DNA of 45,642 nt, taken from contig JBAZLV010000015.1 in NCBI GenBank assembly GCA_041650055.1, positions 1-45,642 on the forward strand. The letters run 5' to 3'. The position numbers and the translations under genes are program-made. This document shows positions 32,023 to 40,358 of this stretch, piece by piece. This DNA is from JBAZLV01 sp041650055 (GTDB lineage Bacteria > Nitrospirota > UBA9217). Position 1 is the stretch's first letter; each line of letters opens with the position of its first letter. The notes beneath the pieces were generated by a model. That model ran no database searches. It was not told the origin of the DNA and worked only from the letters and a program-made list of their open reading frames with translations.

Positions 32023-34998
32023 ATGGCTATCGATAAAAACAGCGTCGTAAAGGAGGCCCAGAAGTACATCGCAAAGGGTCAATTCGATAAAGCCATCGCA
32101 GAATGGAAGAAGCTGCTCCGCGAATCTCCTGCTGATTCGAATATTTACAACACAATCGGCGATCTGTGTTTGAAAAAGGATGCCAAAGCTGAAGCAGTGG
32201 ATGCGTATAAAAAAGCTGCCGACATCCTTGCTGCCGATGGTTTCACGTCAAAAGCAATTGCCCTCTACAAAAAAATCCTGAATATCGATAAACAAAATGT
32301 TGAGATCCATCAGTCCCTTGGCGACTTAAACGCTGAAAAGGGGCTTACCGGCGCCGCTCTTGAAAGCTACAAGGTTATTGCCGACTATTACACGCACAAG
32401 CATGACAATATAAATGCGCTTCGGATTTTCCAGAAAATGGCCGATCTGAATCCGTCGAATCTGTCGTTTCGGATCAAGCTCGGCGACATGTACGCCAAAG
32501 AAGGCATGAAACCCGAGGCAGGCAAAGCCTACCTCGATGCAGCAGATGCCTTTCTTGTTAAAAACGAATTCCAGGAGGCCCGTCTCCTGTTCGAAAAAGT
32601 TCTTTCTCTGGATCCTCAGAATAAGGACGTGTATCATCGGGCCGGTCTTATTTATCTGAAAGAAGGAAAGTTCGTCGAGGCCTGCAAGGCATTAAAGCCC
32701 GTATTTGAGAACAATCCGTCAAATGAAGAAGTGGCTGAAGCCTATCTCGAAGCGCTTGCACAGGCCGGGAAACATGCAGAGTCTGCGGAAGCGCTTGCCA
32801 GGCTTGTCGAGCATCATCCGGAAAAAGCCGGTCTTCATGAAAAACTTTTTGCTTCATACTGCGCTCTGAACGAAAAAGAAAAAGCCGGGCACGAGCTTAC
32901 CTTGCTGGTTCAACAAAATACCGCACACGGCAATCATGTGGCTGCAGAAAAACTGCTCGACACCTTCGTTTCTACCTGGCCTCAATCGGTCTGGGGCCGA
33001 AGAAAACGAGCCGAGTTTTATACCTCGCATTCGCGGGTCGGGGAAGCAGCACAGGAGTTTCTTGATGCGGGCGACCTTCTCCTGGGACAGGGTGATCGGG
33101 AAGAAGCAACGACTTTCTTTGAACTCGCGATAAAACTGTCTCCGGATATGATAGAAGCACAAAAGCGAATCAACCAGCTCCATCCCGCACTCAGCGCTCC
33201 GCCGCCTGTTGAACAACCGTCACAACCCGATGAAACCGTTGAGACCCCGGCATATGCTCCGCAGCCTGATTTTTCTGCAGACGGAGAAGATGCCGCCTTA
33301 AACGATGCCTTCACCGAAGCTGATGTTCTCATGAAGTATGGCCTTTCGGCCAAGGCAATAGAACAACTTGAAGCACTGCTCGAACGATATCCGGAAAGCA
33401 TTAAAGTACATACCCGCCTGCGTGATCTGTATTGCGAGGCTGAAAATATCGATATGGCAATTAAACACGTCCTTGCTGTCGCTGATATCTATATGGATCA
33501 GGGAAAAACCGACTGTGCGGAAGCGGAACTGCAATTTGGGTTCGAGATAGCACCCCGTCATCCGGTCATTCTTGCACGGCTTGGCAAAAGTGCGGTGCTT
33601 GATGAAAGTGACGGCCTTATATCGTCTCCGCCAGAAACTCCTGCTTCTTTTTTTGAAGAAACGTCTCCCTTTGCGGAGAATACTCCTGAAACCGCTGATG
33701 TTCCCGACACCGAGATCAGCCCCCTGGATAACCAGGAGTCGTATGGATCCGGAGAAGGACAGGACATTATAGCATTTGATCAGCCGGTGTTTGATGAGCA
33801 ACCCGAAATCAAGGAACCGTCGTTGCAACCGGAGATTGAAGAACAATCTACAGCTGATGCCGAGCTGAGTGAACTATGGGCTGAGGCGGAATTTTATTAC
33901 CAGCAGGGACTGTTTGATGAAGCAAAAAAGCATTATACGAAAATCATCGAACGTGTTCCGGGTGATCAACGGGTCTTGAACCGGCTCGCGGAGTTGTCGC
34001 GGGAAGAAGAAGAGACCCGTGAATTTACGAAACTTGCCGAAGCAGTTGAAGGACTTGAAGACAATCAGGCTTACGGGACCGAAGAAAGCCGTCTTCCCGC
34101 AAGCGTGTCTGATGAGGAAGCCCTCCAGCGCCTTATGCGCGAAATCGGAGAACTGCATCAGGGACAGGCATCGGCAGCGCCTTCCCCGACGGTTCCCTCA
34201 CCCTCACCACCGAAACAGCCGCTGCCAACCGCATCAAGCCCTGCCAGACCTCCTCAAAAGTCAACGGAGAAAGAAGACGAATTTTTCGATTTTGGGGCAG
34301 AACTCCAAAAAGAAGTTGCTTCGGCTTCGCCCCGGAAATCCGAAAAAACGTACGAGGACTTTTTTGATCTTGCAGCGGAGTTGCGGGATGAATTAAGCAC
34401 AACCCAAAAGTCCTCGCGTGCTTCTGTGCCGCTCGAAAATCAGAGCCTCGACGACATTTTTGAAGAATTTAAAAAAGGCGTTGAAAAACATTCCCTGATT
34501 GAGAACACGGACACGCATTACAATCTGGGAGTAGCATACAAGGAAATGGGACTGCTTGACGACGCGATTGCCGAATTCATCATGTCGCCGGAAGGGGAAC
34601 CCTGGTTTGTCCAGAGCAGATATATGCTCGGGCTCTGCTATATGGAAAAAGGCGACTTCCAGAACGCCATATCGGAAATTCAAAATGCCTTGAATTATTC
34701 CCGGACCAAAGAGATCGATGTCCAGGACCGGATATGCATGCAGTATGATCTTGGACTGGCCTATCAGAGCATCGGAAACATCAAGGCCGCGATCAATGAG
34801 CTCCAAAAGGTTGCTGAAGTAAATCCTGATTATCAGGGAACAGCCGCCAAACTGAAAGAACTGCGCAAGGGCGAATTTGTTTCTTTGGAGCAGCTCAAGG
34901 ATGATATTGAAAAAGAGATTTCTTCCAAGTTCCTTGAAGAAGGGGAACGGATCGAACGCGAAGAAAGAAACAGAAGAAATGAAAAAATCAGAAATTAG
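32023..34998 (+). CDS. Large tetratricopeptide repeat protein
   Basis: 991-aa TPR protein without signal peptide or membrane helix. Residues 1-390 are a continuous TPR array beginning AIDKNSVVKEAQKYIAKGQ and helix pairs of the AEWKKLLRESPADSNIYNTIG type. Two more TPR blocks at about 425-510 and 615-670 are separated by acidic Pro/Glu-rich linkers (395-420, 530-615); a Pro/Ser-rich linker with repeated P-S-P is at about 720-750. A DEFFDFGAELQKE / EDFFDLAAELRDE pair recurs at about 750 and 785, and a final TPR block is at 830-950. Such proteins are scaffolds; in related organisms similar ones sit near pilus or gliding genes, but no such genes are here. Confidence 0.85.
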   Translation: MAIDKNSVVKEAQKYIAKGQFDKAIAEWKKLLRESPADSNIYNTIGDLCLKKDAKAEAVDAYKKAADILAADGFTSKAIALYKKILNIDKQNVEIHQSLGDLNAEKGLTGAALESYKVIADYYTHKHDNINALRIFQKMADLNPSNLSFRIKLGDMYAKEGMKPEAGKAYLDAADAFLVKNEFQEARLLFEKVLSLDPQNKDVYHRAGLIYLKEGKFVEACKALKPVFENNPSNEEVAEAYLEALAQAGKHAESAEALARLVEHHPEKAGLHEKLFASYCALNEKEKAGHELTLLVQQNTAHGNHVAAEKLLDTFVSTWPQSVWGRRKRAEFYTSHSRVGEAAQEFLDAGDLLLGQGDREEATTFFELAIKLSPDMIEAQKRINQLHPALSAPPPVEQPSQPDETVETPAYAPQPDFSADGEDAALNDAFTEADVLMKYGLSAKAIEQLEALLERYPESIKVHTRLRDLYCEAENIDMAIKHVLAVADIYMDQGKTDCAEAELQFGFEIAPRHPVILARLGKSAVLDESDGLISSPPETPASFFEETSPFAENTPETADVPDTEISPLDNQESYGSGEGQDIIAFDQPVFDEQPEIKEPSLQPEIEEQSTADAELSELWAEAEFYYQQGLFDEAKKHYTKIIERVPGDQRVLNRLAELSREEEETREFTKLAEAVEGLEDNQAYGTEESRLPASVSDEEALQRLMREIGELHQGQASAAPSPTVPSPSPPKQPLPTASSPARPPQKSTEKEDEFFDFGAELQKEVASASPRKSEKTYEDFFDLAAELRDELSTTQKSSRASVPLENQSLDDIFEEFKKGVEKHSLIENTDTHYNLGVAYKEMGLLDDAIAEFIMSPEGEPWFVQSRYMLGLCYMEKGDFQNAISEIQNALNYSRTKEIDVQDRICMQYDLGLAYQSIGNIKAAINELQKVAEVNPDYQGTAAKLKELRKGEFVSLEQLKDDIEKEISSKFLEEGERIEREERNRRNEKIRN

Positions 34999-35006
34999 TT
35001 TTTTTG

Positions 35007-35037
35007 TGCCTCATTCGTAGGCAGATGCCTTTTTTTT
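35007..35037 (+). terminator. Weak candidate terminator behind the TPR gene
   Basis: TGCCT-N7-AGGCA stem and then AGGC-AGAT-GCCT directly before eight T residues (35030-35037). Either hairpin is short, so this is tentative. Confidence 0.4.
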
Positions 35038-35095
35038 AATCATATCTTGCAACTGTTAGTCCTCTCAAATGCCTGAAATTACATTCATTCATTCT

Positions 35096-35111
35096 TAGCA
35101 TGCTTATTGCT
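35096..35111 (+). promoter_or_regulatory. Candidate sigma-54 promoter of glnB-glnA
   Basis: TAGCATG-CTTA-TTGCT fits the -24/-12 consensus TGGCACG-N4-TTGCW with one serious mismatch (A for the first G of GG) and exact spacing. Transcription would start near 35122, just before the AGGAGG of glnB. Sigma-54 control with NtrC is common for these genes. Confidence 0.45.
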
Positions 35112-35138
35112 TTTCTCTTTACAGGAGGGTTGTTTTCC

Positions 35139-35477
35139 ATGAAAAAAATAGAAGCCATTATCAAACCATTCAAGCTGGATGACGTGAAAGATGCATTGAA
35201 TGCCATCGGCATTCAGGGAATTACGGTCACCGAGTTAAAAGGTTTCGGCAGACAGAAAGGCCATACCGAGCTGTATCGAGGTGCAGAATATGTGGTAGAT
35301 TTTCTGCCCAAGGTAAAAATAGAAATTCTAGCTGTTGATTCGATGGTTGCAAAAATCATTGAGACGATTGAAACGGCCGCCAAAACAGGCCGAATCGGCG
35401 ATGGAAAGATTTTTGTGACGCCGGTGGAGGAAGTAATCCGCATACGAACCGGAGAACGCGGAGAAGCGGCAATATAA
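35139..35477 (+). CDS. glnB: Nitrogen regulatory protein P-II
   Basis: 112-aa PII signal protein, a trimer that senses 2-oxoglutarate, ATP/ADP and often uridylylation. Tyr51 sits in the T-loop (HTELYRGAEYVVDFLPK), the uridylylation site; KIFVTPVEEVIRIRTGERG is the C-terminal signature. The open frame starts at 35100, but ATG 35139, with AGGAGG 10 nt ahead, gives the standard MKKIEAIIKPFKLDDVK. glnA follows 67 bp later, so PII likely reports nitrogen status to glutamine synthetase. Confidence 0.96.
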   Translation: MKKIEAIIKPFKLDDVKDALNAIGIQGITVTELKGFGRQKGHTELYRGAEYVVDFLPKVKIEILAVDSMVAKIIETIETAAKTGRIGDGKIFVTPVEEVIRIRTGERGEAAI

Positions 35478-35483
35478 GGCAAT

Positions 35484-35525
35484 ACCAAATCAAACAACAA
35501 GCATGAAAATTTGAAATTGGAATTT
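35484..35525. repeat. AT-rich interspersed repeat, degenerate copy between glnB and glnA
   Basis: AACAAGCATGAAAATTTGAA and a following ATTGGAATTTATTTT resemble, in opposite orientation, the arms at 16252-16357 and 30300-30392. It is shorter and more degenerate. Confidence 0.4.
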
Positions 35526-35544
35526 ATTTTCCTGAGGAGGAACC

Positions 35545-36957
35545 ATGACGTCCAAAGATGTGCAAAAAATGGCAAAAGAAAATAACGCAATGATGGTCGA
35601 TATGAAGTTTATGGATTTTCCGGGGCTGTGGCAGCATTTCTCGATTCCGGTTGATGAATTAACCGATAACATTTTTGAAGAAGGTCTCGGTTTTGACGGC
35701 TCCAGTTTCCGAGGCTGGCAATCAATTCACACCAGCGACATGTTAGTCGTCCCTGATCCGGAAACTGCAGTTATGGATCCTTTTACCAAGTATCCGACCC
35801 TTTCGTTGATCTGCAACATCGTCGATCCTATCACCAAGGAACGATATACCCGGGATCCTCGCCATATCGCCCAAAAATCCGAAGCGTATCTGCAATCAAC
35901 GGGAATGGGTGACACCTGTTTCATGGGACCGGAAGCTGAATTTTTCATTTTTGACGACATCCGGTTCGATCAGAATGCGCATTCCGGTTACTATTTTATC
36001 GACAGCGAGGAAGGTATCTGGAACAGCGGAAAAGATGAGAAACCAAACCTGGGTTATAAACCCCGTCACAAGGAAGGATACTTTCCGGTGCCGCCAACTG
36101 ACAGCCAGGAAGATCTGCGCACCGAGATGGTTGAAGCGCTCCAAAAAGTCGGTATTTACGTAGAGCGCCAGCACCATGAAGTCGCAACCGCAGGACAGGC
36201 GGAAATCGATATCCGGTTTAACTCGTTGGTCAAGGTCGCCGATCAGCTCATGTACTTCAAATATGTCATCAAGAACGTTGCCAAACGGAACAACAAAACC
36301 GTAACGTTCATGCCAAAACCGATGTTCGGAGACAATGGATCAGGTTTGCATGTCCATCAATCAATCTGGAAAAACGGCAAGCCGCTGTTTCATGGGGATC
36401 GGTATGCAGGGCTGTCGCAAATGGCACTTCATTACACCGGCGGCATTTTGAAACACGCCAAAGTTCTTGCGGCTTTTACGAACCCGACGACCAATTCTTA
36501 TAAACGGCTAACGCCAGGCTTTGAAGCGCCGGTGAACCTTGCGTATTCGAGCAGAAACCGTTCGGCATCCATCCGTATTCCCATGTACAGCGCGAATCCG
36601 AAAACAAAACGGGTTGAGATACGGTTCCCGGATCCTTCCTGCAATCCGTATCTTGCTTTTGCAGCAATGCTCATGGCAGGACTTGATGGTATTGAAAACA
36701 AGATCGACCCGGGGCAACCGCTTGATAAAGATATTTATGATATGGCACCGGAAGAACTCGTCAGTGTACCAACCATGCCGGGTTCACTTGACGAAGCACT
36801 CGATAATCTCGAAGCAGATCATTCGTGGCTGCTAAAGGGAGATGTATTTACCAAGGATGTGATTGAGACGTGGATCAGCTATAAACGATCCAAGGAAGTC
36901 GATGCGCTTCGCCTGCGACCTCATCCGTATGAATTTTTCCTCTATTATGATATCTAA
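35545..36957 (+). CDS. glnA: Glutamine synthetase type I
   Basis: 470-aa GlnA, making glutamine from glutamate, ammonia and ATP, a dodecamer in the cytosol. Signature blocks are FDGSSFRGW, MGPEAEFFIFD, GQAEIDIRFN, the ATP region KPMFGDNGSGLHVHQS, and NRSASIRIP. Tyr398 in DIYDMAPEE corresponds to the adenylylation site Tyr397 of E. coli, so it is of the GSI-beta type that can be adenylylated. ATG 35545 has GAGGAGG 5 nt upstream. Likely cotranscribed with glnB. Confidence 0.97.
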   Translation: MTSKDVQKMAKENNAMMVDMKFMDFPGLWQHFSIPVDELTDNIFEEGLGFDGSSFRGWQSIHTSDMLVVPDPETAVMDPFTKYPTLSLICNIVDPITKERYTRDPRHIAQKSEAYLQSTGMGDTCFMGPEAEFFIFDDIRFDQNAHSGYYFIDSEEGIWNSGKDEKPNLGYKPRHKEGYFPVPPTDSQEDLRTEMVEALQKVGIYVERQHHEVATAGQAEIDIRFNSLVKVADQLMYFKYVIKNVAKRNNKTVTFMPKPMFGDNGSGLHVHQSIWKNGKPLFHGDRYAGLSQMALHYTGGILKHAKVLAAFTNPTTNSYKRLTPGFEAPVNLAYSSRNRSASIRIPMYSANPKTKRVEIRFPDPSCNPYLAFAAMLMAGLDGIENKIDPGQPLDKDIYDMAPEELVSVPTMPGSLDEALDNLEADHSWLLKGDVFTKDVIETWISYKRSKEVDALRLRPHPYEFFLYYDI

Positions 36958-36965
36958 CCTTCAGG

Positions 36966-36993
36966 GCTGGGTAGGCTCGATATCCTGCCCAGC
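36966..36993. terminator. Strong hairpin behind glnA
   Basis: GCTGGGTAGG-N8-CCTGCCCAGC, 10 bp with one G-U, 9 bp past the glnA stop. No clear T run follows, so it may be a Rho-dependent end or an RNA-protecting hairpin. Confidence 0.5.
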
Positions 36994-37032
36994 TTATTCC
37001 CCTTCTGCCAGCCTGCCGAGGAAAGGATTTCC

Positions 37033-37893
37033 GTGACTGGATTTGCACTTCTTCTTGTACTTGCTGCTGCTGTTGCTCATGCTACATGGAATTATTGGTC
37101 AAAAAAAGCAAACGGTGGGACACCATTCATCTGGTTGTTTGCAAGCATCTCCGCAGTAATCTATTTACCGCTCGCCATCGGAATTATCCTCATACAGAAA
37201 CCAGTCATTGGCTGGCCTCAACTCGCTTTCATGTTGGGAAGCGGTGTACTGCATTCTCTGTATTTCATTCTTCTCAACAAAGGATACAAGGTCGGCGATC
37301 TTTCGGTAATCTATCCCCTTGCACGCGGAACCGGGCCACTGATCTCGGTCATCATAGCGATTTTAGTTTTGGGAGAACAGCCATCAGCTCTTGCACTTGC
37401 CGGAGCTATTTTAATCGGCTTGGGCATTGTTGTGATTACCGGCAATCCCTTCAAGATGAAGGGTCATGATTCCCGGAAACCCGTTGTGTTTGCCGTTCTG
37501 TGCGGAACAATGATTGCAGGATATACGGTATGGGACAAAGCAGCCGTGAGCACGTTACTCATTCCTCCCCTGCTGCTTGATTGGGCTGCAAACCTTTGTC
37601 GGGTTTTGCTTCTCACACCGTATGCATTCAAGAACTGGGATAAAGTGAGAGCACAATGGACCCATCATAAACCAGAGGTTATCGGCGTGGCCATCCTCTG
37701 CCCGCTTGCCTATATTTTGGTCTTGACCGCTATGGTGTTTACTCCTGTCAGTTACATCGCCCCCGCACGCGAGATCAGCATCCTGATCGGGGTCATGATG
37801 GGCGCACATTTTCTCTCCGAAGGAAATATTGCTGTTCGTTTGATCGGCGCAGGCGCCATGGCTCTGGGGCTTGTTGCAATTGCGCTCGGATAA
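37033..37893 (+). CDS. EamA/DMT-family transporter
   Basis: 286-aa membrane protein with about ten hydrophobic helices in two repeats of five (1-140, 147-286), the drug/metabolite transporter plan. Typical family stretches are YKVGDLSVIYPLARGTGPL and the RxxSxLxGxLxLGE-like ILVLGEQPS in repeat 1 and APAREISILIGVMMG in repeat 2. The start is a GTG at 37033 with AAAGGA 5 nt upstream. Substrate unknown; such proteins export amino acids or metabolites. It follows glnA but a strong hairpin separates them. Confidence 0.88.
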   Translation: MTGFALLLVLAAAVAHATWNYWSKKANGGTPFIWLFASISAVIYLPLAIGIILIQKPVIGWPQLAFMLGSGVLHSLYFILLNKGYKVGDLSVIYPLARGTGPLISVIIAILVLGEQPSALALAGAILIGLGIVVITGNPFKMKGHDSRKPVVFAVLCGTMIAGYTVWDKAAVSTLLIPPLLLDWAANLCRVLLLTPYAFKNWDKVRAQWTHHKPEVIGVAILCPLAYILVLTAMVFTPVSYIAPAREISILIGVMMGAHFLSEGNIAVRLIGAGAMALGLVAIALG

Positions 37894-37938
37894 TTTTTTT
37901 TCTCCTCTTCGAATCATCCTGTTCCTTTGGTCGCAAGG

Positions 37939-37967
37939 TTGACAAGCATCCGTCGATTTGTTACAGT
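37939..37967 (+). promoter_or_regulatory. Promoter of the phosphofructokinase gene
   Basis: TTGACA (37939-37944), 17-nt spacer, TACAGT (37962-37967), about 31 bp before the start. Confidence 0.6.
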
Positions 37968-37997
37968 TCATCAATCACACCTGTTCAGGAGGACTGC

Positions 37998-39233
37998 ATG
38001 AAGCAAAAATTAGCAATTGTTGTCGGCGGAGGACCGGCGCCCGGAATCAACGGAGTAATCAGTGCCGTAACTTTTGAAGCAATAAAGCAGGGGCTCGAAG
38101 TTATCGGTGTTTGTGATGGATTTAAATGGCTTTCGAAGGGGGATGCCTCGCATATTGTAAACCTGAATGAGGAAGAGATATCTCGCATTCATCTCCGGGG
38201 AGGCTCCATTATCCGGACATCCCGTGAAAATCCTACGAAGAATCCGGAAAAGATGGCAAATGTGGTTTCCACGTTGCTCAAACTCGGCGTTCGCTATCTG
38301 GTAACCATTGGCGGCGATGATACGGCGTATACCTCCACCTGTGTTGAGAAAGAGGCTGGTGGAAAGATTGCCGTATGCCATGTTCCCAAGACTATTGATA
38401 ACGATCTTCCGCTGCCTCATGGCGTTCCTACGTTTGGATTTGAAACGGCACGGCAGCTGGGCGCTCAGCTCGTGGAAAACATCATGGAAGATGCACGAAC
38501 CGCAAGCCGTTGGTTTTTTGTGATTGCTATGGGACGCTCTGCAGGCCATCTTGCCCTCGGGATGGGTATGGGTGCAGGCGCGACGCTGACGCTGATCCCC
38601 GAAGAATTAGGAAATAAAATTTCATTTAACAAGGTGATTGCGATTCTCACGGGAGCGGTCATCAAGCGGCTTGCGGAAAACCGAAATCATGGGGTTGCCG
38701 TGATTGCAGAAGGGGTGGCAATACGGTTTGATCCTGAGGAACTGACTTTTTTAAAAGATGTCCCCCGGGACGATCATGGAAACATCCGGATGGCAGAAAT
38801 TCCGCTCGGTGATATGCTGAAGCAGCGCGTCATGCAGGAATTGGAGTCGTTGGGTATTAAAATGACCGTCATCGCAAAAGACATCGGGTATGAACTCCGC
38901 TGCCAGCCGCCAATTTCGTATGACCGTGAGTATACGCGGTATCTGGGATATAGTGCCGTGCGGTTCCTGGTTTCAGGCGGGTCAGGTGCCATGATCATGC
39001 TGAAAGATGGAAAGAACCATCCGATAAAGTTTTCGGAACTGCTTGATCCGAAAACCGGGAAAACAAAAATCCGGACTATCGATATAGATGCGGACGATTA
39101 TCTCATGGCACGACGGTACATGATCCGGCTTGAGAAGAGTGATTTTGAAAGTCCGAAACTTGAAAAGCTTGCAGCAATCGCCAAAATAAGCCCTGAGGAA
39201 TTCAAGAAACGTTTTTCCGTGGCAGTAGAATAA
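37998..39233 (+). CDS. 6-phosphofructokinase, pyrophosphate-dependent type
   Basis: 411-aa PFK-A superfamily enzyme. Two positions decide the donor: ATP-PFKs have GGDGS and PGTIDND, while PPi enzymes have Asp and Lys there. This protein has GGDDT (Asp108) and PKTIDND (Lys131), so it should use diphosphate and act reversibly in glycolysis and gluconeogenesis. MGRSAGHLALGMGMG and IPEE fit the long PPi-PFK clade. ATG 37998 has AGGAGG 5 nt upstream. Own promoter and terminator. Confidence 0.9.
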   Translation: MKQKLAIVVGGGPAPGINGVISAVTFEAIKQGLEVIGVCDGFKWLSKGDASHIVNLNEEEISRIHLRGGSIIRTSRENPTKNPEKMANVVSTLLKLGVRYLVTIGGDDTAYTSTCVEKEAGGKIAVCHVPKTIDNDLPLPHGVPTFGFETARQLGAQLVENIMEDARTASRWFFVIAMGRSAGHLALGMGMGAGATLTLIPEELGNKISFNKVIAILTGAVIKRLAENRNHGVAVIAEGVAIRFDPEELTFLKDVPRDDHGNIRMAEIPLGDMLKQRVMQELESLGIKMTVIAKDIGYELRCQPPISYDREYTRYLGYSAVRFLVSGGSGAMIMLKDGKNHPIKFSELLDPKTGKTKIRTIDIDADDYLMARRYMIRLEKSDFESPKLEKLAAIAKISPEEFKKRFSVAVE

Positions 39234-39240
39234 GGAGAAT

Positions 39241-39282
39241 AAAAAAACCGGTGAATGAAAGTCCAACTTCACCGGTTTTTTT
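39241..39282. terminator. Bidirectional Rho-independent terminator
   Basis: Stem AACCGGTGAA/TTCACCGGTT extended by A7 on the left and T7 on the right, 12-nt loop. It serves the PFK gene from the left and the convergent 94-aa gene from the right. Confidence 0.95.
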
Positions 39283-39299
39283 GAACGATGCTCGTATCA

Positions 39300-39584
39300 T
39301 TATAACGGAATTCTTTTTTCACGTGCAAAGTTGCGCAGAACAATCAGCGTGTTGTGCAGCCGCTGAAGCTTCATATTCCTCGTTCGCAAAGCAGCAACAT
39401 CGCTATAGGAAACCTTTTCAATTCGGATGACATTCATGGCCTTGTTGATGTGTTCATACAGGCTTTTGACCATCTCCTTGTTGAATTTTTTGATAAACAG
39501 CGGGTTAATTATGACATAGCCTTCAGCTACGTCAGAAGCAACCGCCTTCATGCTTTTTCCGCGAGCTCCGCCGTCTTCCGCCAT
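39300..39584 (-). CDS. Small conserved-looking protein, unrecognised
   Basis: 94-aa protein I do not recognise. It is mostly helical, basic in the C-terminal half (LRTRNMKLQRLHNTLIVLRN), and without signal peptide or membrane segment. It starts 2 bp after the stop of the HAMP protein with AGGGA 6 nt upstream, so translation is coupled and the two products are probably partners. It ends just before the bidirectional terminator. Confidence 0.75.
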   Translation of the reverse strand: MAEDGGARGKSMKAVASDVAEGYVIINPLFIKKFNKEMVKSLYEHINKAMNVIRIEKVSYSDVAALRTRNMKLQRLHNTLIVLRNFAREKRIPL

Positions 39585-39586
39585 GA

Positions 39587-40144
39587 TTATCCCTGCAGGT
39601 TTGCAGATTTTACAGCAGCGTTGAGAAAGTCAATTTTTTTGCGTACTGCGTCGAAGTGTGCCTGGAGATCACTCGGTGATGCGCCCTGTCTGACCTGCTC
39701 CTGAATCGCCGTAATGTCTTTCAACAGATCCTTTGCAGATGTCTGGATTAGGGTATGGGAATTCCGGTGATGCTCACACAGCAGCATAATTTCACTCACA
39801 ATGTCCTTGAGCAAAGGGTCGTCCGATTCTCTCAGCCGAACCGAAATATTTGAATCCCCTTCCGAAAGCTGCTGCAAGGCATTCCGTATTCTAAGCAATG
39901 GGCCAACGATCGTGTGGGAATAGGTTGCGCCGATGATGCCGATAAAGAACAAAAGAGTAATCAGCGCAATAGGAAGAAAGACCGGAAACTGCACAAACTC
40001 GGCAAGTTTCTGAAATACCTTCAGAAGAAGGGTGTATACCCCGAGAACAACCAGAAGAAAAACAATGAAGCGATATTGAGGGGCTGCTACGCTCAAATAT
40101 CCCTTGCCTCTGCCTAATATGATCTTTTTCCCGGAATGCGGCAT
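39587..40144 (-). CDS. Two-helix membrane protein with HAMP domain and no output domain
   Basis: 185-aa protein. Two hydrophobic helices (about residues 25-45 and 55-76) with a very short outside loop are followed by a HAMP domain (GPLLRIRNALQQLSEGDSNI, about 81-100, then VRLRESDDPLLKD) and a coiled coil to the end. HAMP normally relays signals to a kinase, cyclase or chemoreceptor tip; none is present. ATG 40144 has GAGG 9 nt upstream and is preferred to the ATG at 40159. Cotranscribed with the 94-aa gene, from a near-consensus promoter. Confidence 0.85.
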   Translation of the reverse strand: MPHSGKKIILGRGKGYLSVAAPQYRFIVFLLVVLGVYTLLLKVFQKLAEFVQFPVFLPIALITLLFFIGIIGATYSHTIVGPLLRIRNALQQLSEGDSNISVRLRESDDPLLKDIVSEIMLLCEHHRNSHTLIQTSAKDLLKDITAIQEQVRQGASPSDLQAHFDAVRKKIDFLNAAVKSANLQG

Positions 40145-40210
40145 ATGATTTAACCTCATGGAATGAAGTGAGTGAGCATGCGAATCGGGAGAGCCAGTTT
40201 ATTATTTGAA

Positions 40211-40238
40211 ATTATACCAGAAAGAACGGTACGGTCAA
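40211..40238 (-). promoter_or_regulatory. Promoter of the HAMP-protein operon
   Basis: Minus strand TTGACC (40238-40233), 16-nt spacer, TATAAT (40216-40211). Confidence 0.75.
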
Positions 40239-40310
40239 GGTGTTAATTGGGAACCCAAAGCGCTTTTGCACAAGCGAACGAAGCGGTTTTAAAGAAAACT
40301 CAATTTTGTC

Positions 40311-40339
40311 TTGAAATAGCGGCGAAACTCGCCTATCAT
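40311..40339 (+). promoter_or_regulatory. Promoter of the AsmA-like gene with inverted repeat in the spacer
   Basis: TTGAAA (40311-40316), 17-nt spacer, TATCAT (40334-40339). The spacer contains GGCGA-AAC-TCGCC (40321-40333), a perfect inverted repeat that could be an operator. Confidence 0.6.
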
Positions 40340-40358
40340 AAACACTAAGGAGGCCGGT

